This document shows positions 61,576 to 64,000 of a DNA stretch of 64,000 bases, piece by piece; the first letter of the stretch is position 1, and each line of letters starts with the position of its first letter. A program made the translations under genes and the position numbers. The stretch covers positions 1 through 64,000 of the forward strand of contig JARLIH010000406.1 of NCBI GenBank assembly GCA_031291845.1, written 5' to 3'. The stretch is from Isosphaeraceae bacterium. Its GTDB lineage: Bacteria > Planctomycetota > Planctomycetia > Isosphaerales > Isosphaeraceae. The notes beneath the pieces were generated by a model, which was not told the origin of the DNA, made no database searches, and worked only from the letters and a program-made list of their open reading frames with translations.

Positions 61576-63701
61576 TTGGCGTTCACGTAGATGTGGTCCG
61601 CGGTTGACAGCCGGCCCTCTCGCACCTCGACGAGGTCGCCATCTTCCTGGCCGACCTTGACGGGTCGAGCTTCGAAGGCCCCGACGCGGCCCAACGAGAC
61701 GGAAACATAAGTCCCCCTCTCTGCCTCTACGAACACCGATCGCCGCGGCACCAGCAGCGCTTTGCGCGGAGCGCTCGTCGTGACGCGAACGCGCGCGAAG
61801 AGCCCGGCGACCAAGCTGTGGTCTGGGTTCGGAAAGACCGCGCGCCAGCGAGTCGTGCCGGTCGACGGGTCAAACACGTTGTCGAAGGAAAGGAGCTTGC
61901 CGCGGTGTGGGAAGTCTGACTCGTCGGTGAGCGCCATCGCAACCGTCAGACCAGAACCGGCCGGGGTTGGAAGCTTGCCTTCGCGGAGCAGCCGGCCGAT
62001 CCGCAAGGCCGTCCGCTCATCGACCTGGAACGTCACGTACATGGGCTCGAGCGCGACAATCGTGGCGAGAAGCGTCTTGTCGGCGACCGCGACATTCCCC
62101 TCCGTCAGGATCGGCTCGCCGATCCGGCCGTCGATCGGAGCCGTGATGTGGGTCAACTCCAGGTTGAGCCGAGCGAGCTGAAGGGTCGCTTCCGCAGCAC
62201 TCACTTCGGCGTCCGCCTCCTCCGCGTCTGCCTGCGCATTGTTGGCTGTGTCCGATCCGACGACCCTGTTCTGTTCGAGATTCCGGGCATTCGCCAGGGC
62301 CGTGAGTCTCCGTTGCCTTCTTGCCTGAGCGCCGCGTCGCTTCGCGTTGGCCTTGTCGAGCTCGGCCTGGTAGGCGCGTGCGTCGATCTCGAACAGGACC
62401 TCGCCGCGCTTGACGATCCCGCCGACGGGAAAGGCGACCTTGGTGATCACCCCCGAAACACGGGGACGCAGCTCGACGGACTGCACGGGTTCAACTCGTC
62501 CGGTGAACTCCTCGAAGTCGGTGACCTCGCGCTCGATCGGATGCACAAGCTCCCCGGCCGCTAGCGCAGGTAGGCCGGGCTTCGGGGCGTCGGCCGGGCG
62601 CGGCGCAGCAGTCTTGGAGGGGGAGCCAGATGGCTGGGGAGTCTCCTTGGTCACATCATCGGCCTGGCCTGCCCAAACAGGAAGCAGCGGCAGCGACAGG
62701 GCCGCCAGCAGTAGCACCGCACTCGGAGCGCTGCGCGCCCAGGCCGTTGACGGCGAATCGGACAAGAGCATGATCAACCTCCTCTTGAGTAGACGTGCGC
62801 GCCCCGCGCCGCTGGCCCCGACGGGCCGGTAGGAACGCGCGCCGGCGAGAAATGCCGCCGTTGCCACCAGGGCCTCGGCGTAGTCGTGGGCCGAGCCGGG
62901 CAGGGCCCAGGTCACCCAGGCGTCACAGCACGGCTCCTCGGCGCGCTCGACCTCCCGCCGCGCCCACCAGGCGAGCGGGTTCCACCAGTGCAGGCTGAGC
63001 ACGAGCACTTCCAGCCAGCGCACCCAGTGGTCCCTGCGCTTCAGGTGCGCCAGCTCGTGGGCCAGGACCGTCTCCTGCTGCGCCGGGCTAAACTGCTCCC
63101 AGAGCGCTTCGGGGAGCAGCAGCCGAGGCCGGCCGAAGAGCGCCCAAAGCATGGGCGGCACTCGCGCCGGGACGACCCCCAGAACCGGGCAGCCGCGCAG
63201 ACCCAGCCGCGCAGCGAGCTGCTCCGCTCGTTCGCAGACCGCTGCCGGGGCCGGCTGCGCCGAACGCAGGAACCGCCGAAAGCGAACCGTGTACACCCCG
63301 ACGGCCAACCACCACGCGACCACTCCGGCGAGCCAGACCGTAGCGACGACCGGACGCCAGGGCAGGGGACCATGGGTGGCACGCCCGGGGCCGGCGACGG
63401 GCGTGGGCGGCGCTCCCACGTCCGTTGTCGGCCCTGGGCGTGCCACGCGAACCGATGGCTCGATGGAACGTTGTGGTACGAATTGCGCCCTGGGCGACGT
63501 GACAGGCTTCGAGGGAAGGGACGGCTCGGGCAACGGCACGGCCACCAGCGATGGCGTCACGAGCTTCAGCAACACCGCCAGCCAGAGCGCATGGATCAGC
63601 GCCGGTCTGCGCTGGCAGATGCGCGAGACGCACCATGCCAAGGCGGCGAGCGCGGTGGCCCAGGCGGTGTTGCTCAGGCCTAGCCGCAGGAGCGCATCCA
63701 C
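61572..63701 (-). CDS. BlaR1-type M56 metallopeptidase fused to an efflux adaptor domain
   Basis: 709 residues. N-terminal half: several TM helices and the zinc peptidase motif HELAHLKRRDHW (H215-E216-H219), then CCDAWV, as in BlaR1/MecR1 peptidases, ending in a TM helix at about 322-345. C-terminal half (about 385-709): HlyD/RND adaptor modules with FTGRVEPVQSVELRPRVSGVITKVAFPVGG, a coiled coil (ALANARNLEQNRVVGS) and LLVPRRSVFVEAERGTYVSVSLG. No penicillin-binding sensor domain follows the peptidase; the adaptor occupies its place. Upstream BlaI-like gene is 10 bp away; GGAGGG precedes ATG 63701. Confidence 0.85.
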   Translation of the reverse strand: MDALLRLGLSNTAWATALAALAWCVSRICQRRPALIHALWLAVLLKLVTPSLVAVPLPEPSLPSKPVTSPRAQFVPQRSIEPSVRVARPGPTTDVGAPPTPVAGPGRATHGPLPWRPVVATVWLAGVVAWWLAVGVYTVRFRRFLRSAQPAPAAVCERAEQLAARLGLRGCPVLGVVPARVPPMLWALFGRPRLLLPEALWEQFSPAQQETVLAHELAHLKRRDHWVRWLEVLVLSLHWWNPLAWWARREVERAEEPCCDAWVTWALPGSAHDYAEALVATAAFLAGARSYRPVGASGAGRARLLKRRLIMLLSDSPSTAWARSAPSAVLLLAALSLPLLPVWAGQADDVTKETPQPSGSPSKTAAPRPADAPKPGLPALAAGELVHPIEREVTDFEEFTGRVEPVQSVELRPRVSGVITKVAFPVGGIVKRGEVLFEIDARAYQAELDKANAKRRGAQARRQRRLTALANARNLEQNRVVGSDTANNAQADAEEADAEVSAAEATLQLARLNLELTHITAPIDGRIGEPILTEGNVAVADKTLLATIVALEPMYVTFQVDERTALRIGRLLREGKLPTPAGSGLTVAMALTDESDFPHRGKLLSFDNVFDPSTGTTRWRAVFPNPDHSLVAGLFARVRVTTSAPRKALLVPRRSVFVEAERGTYVSVSLGRVGAFEARPVKVGQEDGDLVEVREGRLSTADHIYVNAK

Positions 63702-63711
63702 GGTCCCTCCT

Positions 63712-64000
63712 TCAGCGCGTCTCGCCAGAGCGCTTTGCCCGGCGCTGCGCGCGCAGCAAGCCGGAAAGCTCGTCGATCTCCGCCGCCGAGAGCGGCTTCG
63801 ACCGCACCAGGTTCATGACGAGCGGGGCCACGGCCCCGCCGCAGAGTTTGTCGGCCAGCGTCTGGAGGCGCCGGCGAATCAGCTCGTCGCGCCCGACGGA
63901 CGCCGAGAAGACCAGGACCACCCCGCGCCGCTCGTGGCGAACGAATCCCTTCCGTTCGAGCCGGCCCAGCAGGTTCTGGACGGTCGCATAGTGCGCCTCG
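63712..64000 (-). CDS. BlaI/MecI/CopY-family repressor, N-terminus outside window
   Basis: The last 95 residues of a penicillinase-repressor-type protein; the start lies beyond the right edge. Visible: end of the winged helix YATVQNLLGRLERKGFVRHERRGVVLVFSASVGRDELI, then the dimerisation helices LVMNLVRSKPLSAAEIDELSGLL. Cleaved by a BlaR1-type peptidase in the classical system. First gene of an operon with the M56-adaptor fusion. Confidence 0.9.
   Translation of the reverse strand, partial: EAHYATVQNLLGRLERKGFVRHERRGVVLVFSASVGRDELIRRRLQTLADKLCGGAVAPLVMNLVRSKPLSAAEIDELSGLLRAQRRAKRSGETR

Overview
The window looks like planctomycete DNA, most like the Isosphaeraceae or a related high-GC lineage. 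It is GC-rich throughout and carries several planctomycete hallmarks: a DUF1559 pseudopilin-like protein, a giant PSC1/WD40/DUF1549/DUF1553 cytochrome protein paired with a DUF1501 protein, PEP-CTERM proteins, a surface protein with an N-terminal '[10 protein letters not shown]' motif, and many short dispersed palindromes. Taxonomy is inferred from gene content only.

Layout. 1-10.4 kb: a cut-off response regulator (-), a five-haem cytochrome, an XRE/periplasmic-binding-protein-like regulator with an inverted-repeat operator, a DUF1559 protein, an RND efflux adaptor and pump, and an Rrf2 regulator. 11.25-26.0 kb: one long collinear [NiFe]-hydrogenase locus, hypF-hypC-hypD-hypE-FNT channel-hhyS-hhyL-NifU-like-small protein-DUF5947-DUF6084-two uncharacterised genes-YceI-protease-DUF6893-like-hypA-hypB. 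The structural subunits have features of group 1h (actinobacterial-type, high-affinity) enzymes, and all six Hyp proteins plus the endopeptidase are present, so the locus looks self-sufficient for making and maturing an H2-oxidising enzyme. 26.5-27.4 kb: two small orphan proteins. 27.5-33.9 kb: two PEP-CTERM proteins, a methyltransferase, two glycosyltransferases and a flippase (surface glycan module). 34.3-41.2 kb: a divergent Hsp70 island (TPR protein, J-like, GrpE-like, Hsp70, zinc-ribbon protein, membrane protein).

41.3-45.1 kb is a plasmid-type replicon: parB, parA and a replication initiator on the minus strand, preceded by a 360-bp array of twelve 21-bp iterons. The sequence is therefore probably a plasmid or chromid, or a chromosome with an integrated plasmid, which would make the hydrogenase locus replicon-borne and potentially mobile. 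45.4-52.1 kb holds the planctomycete cytochrome/DUF1501 pair. 52.3-57.4 kb holds a two-component system, an unlisted 54-residue membrane protein, a bicupin oxalate-decarboxylase-like protein and a BASS-family transporter. 57.4-64 kb holds nested palindromes, a repeat-tailed surface protein, a methyltransferase/glycosyltransferase-like fusion whose 3' tail is duplicated across a palindromic repeat, and a BlaI/BlaR1-like pair in which the BlaR1 peptidase is fused to an efflux adaptor.

All calls come from reading the sequence; no database search was run. Family names rest on motif recognition, and start codons were chosen from ribosome-binding sites and family conventions.
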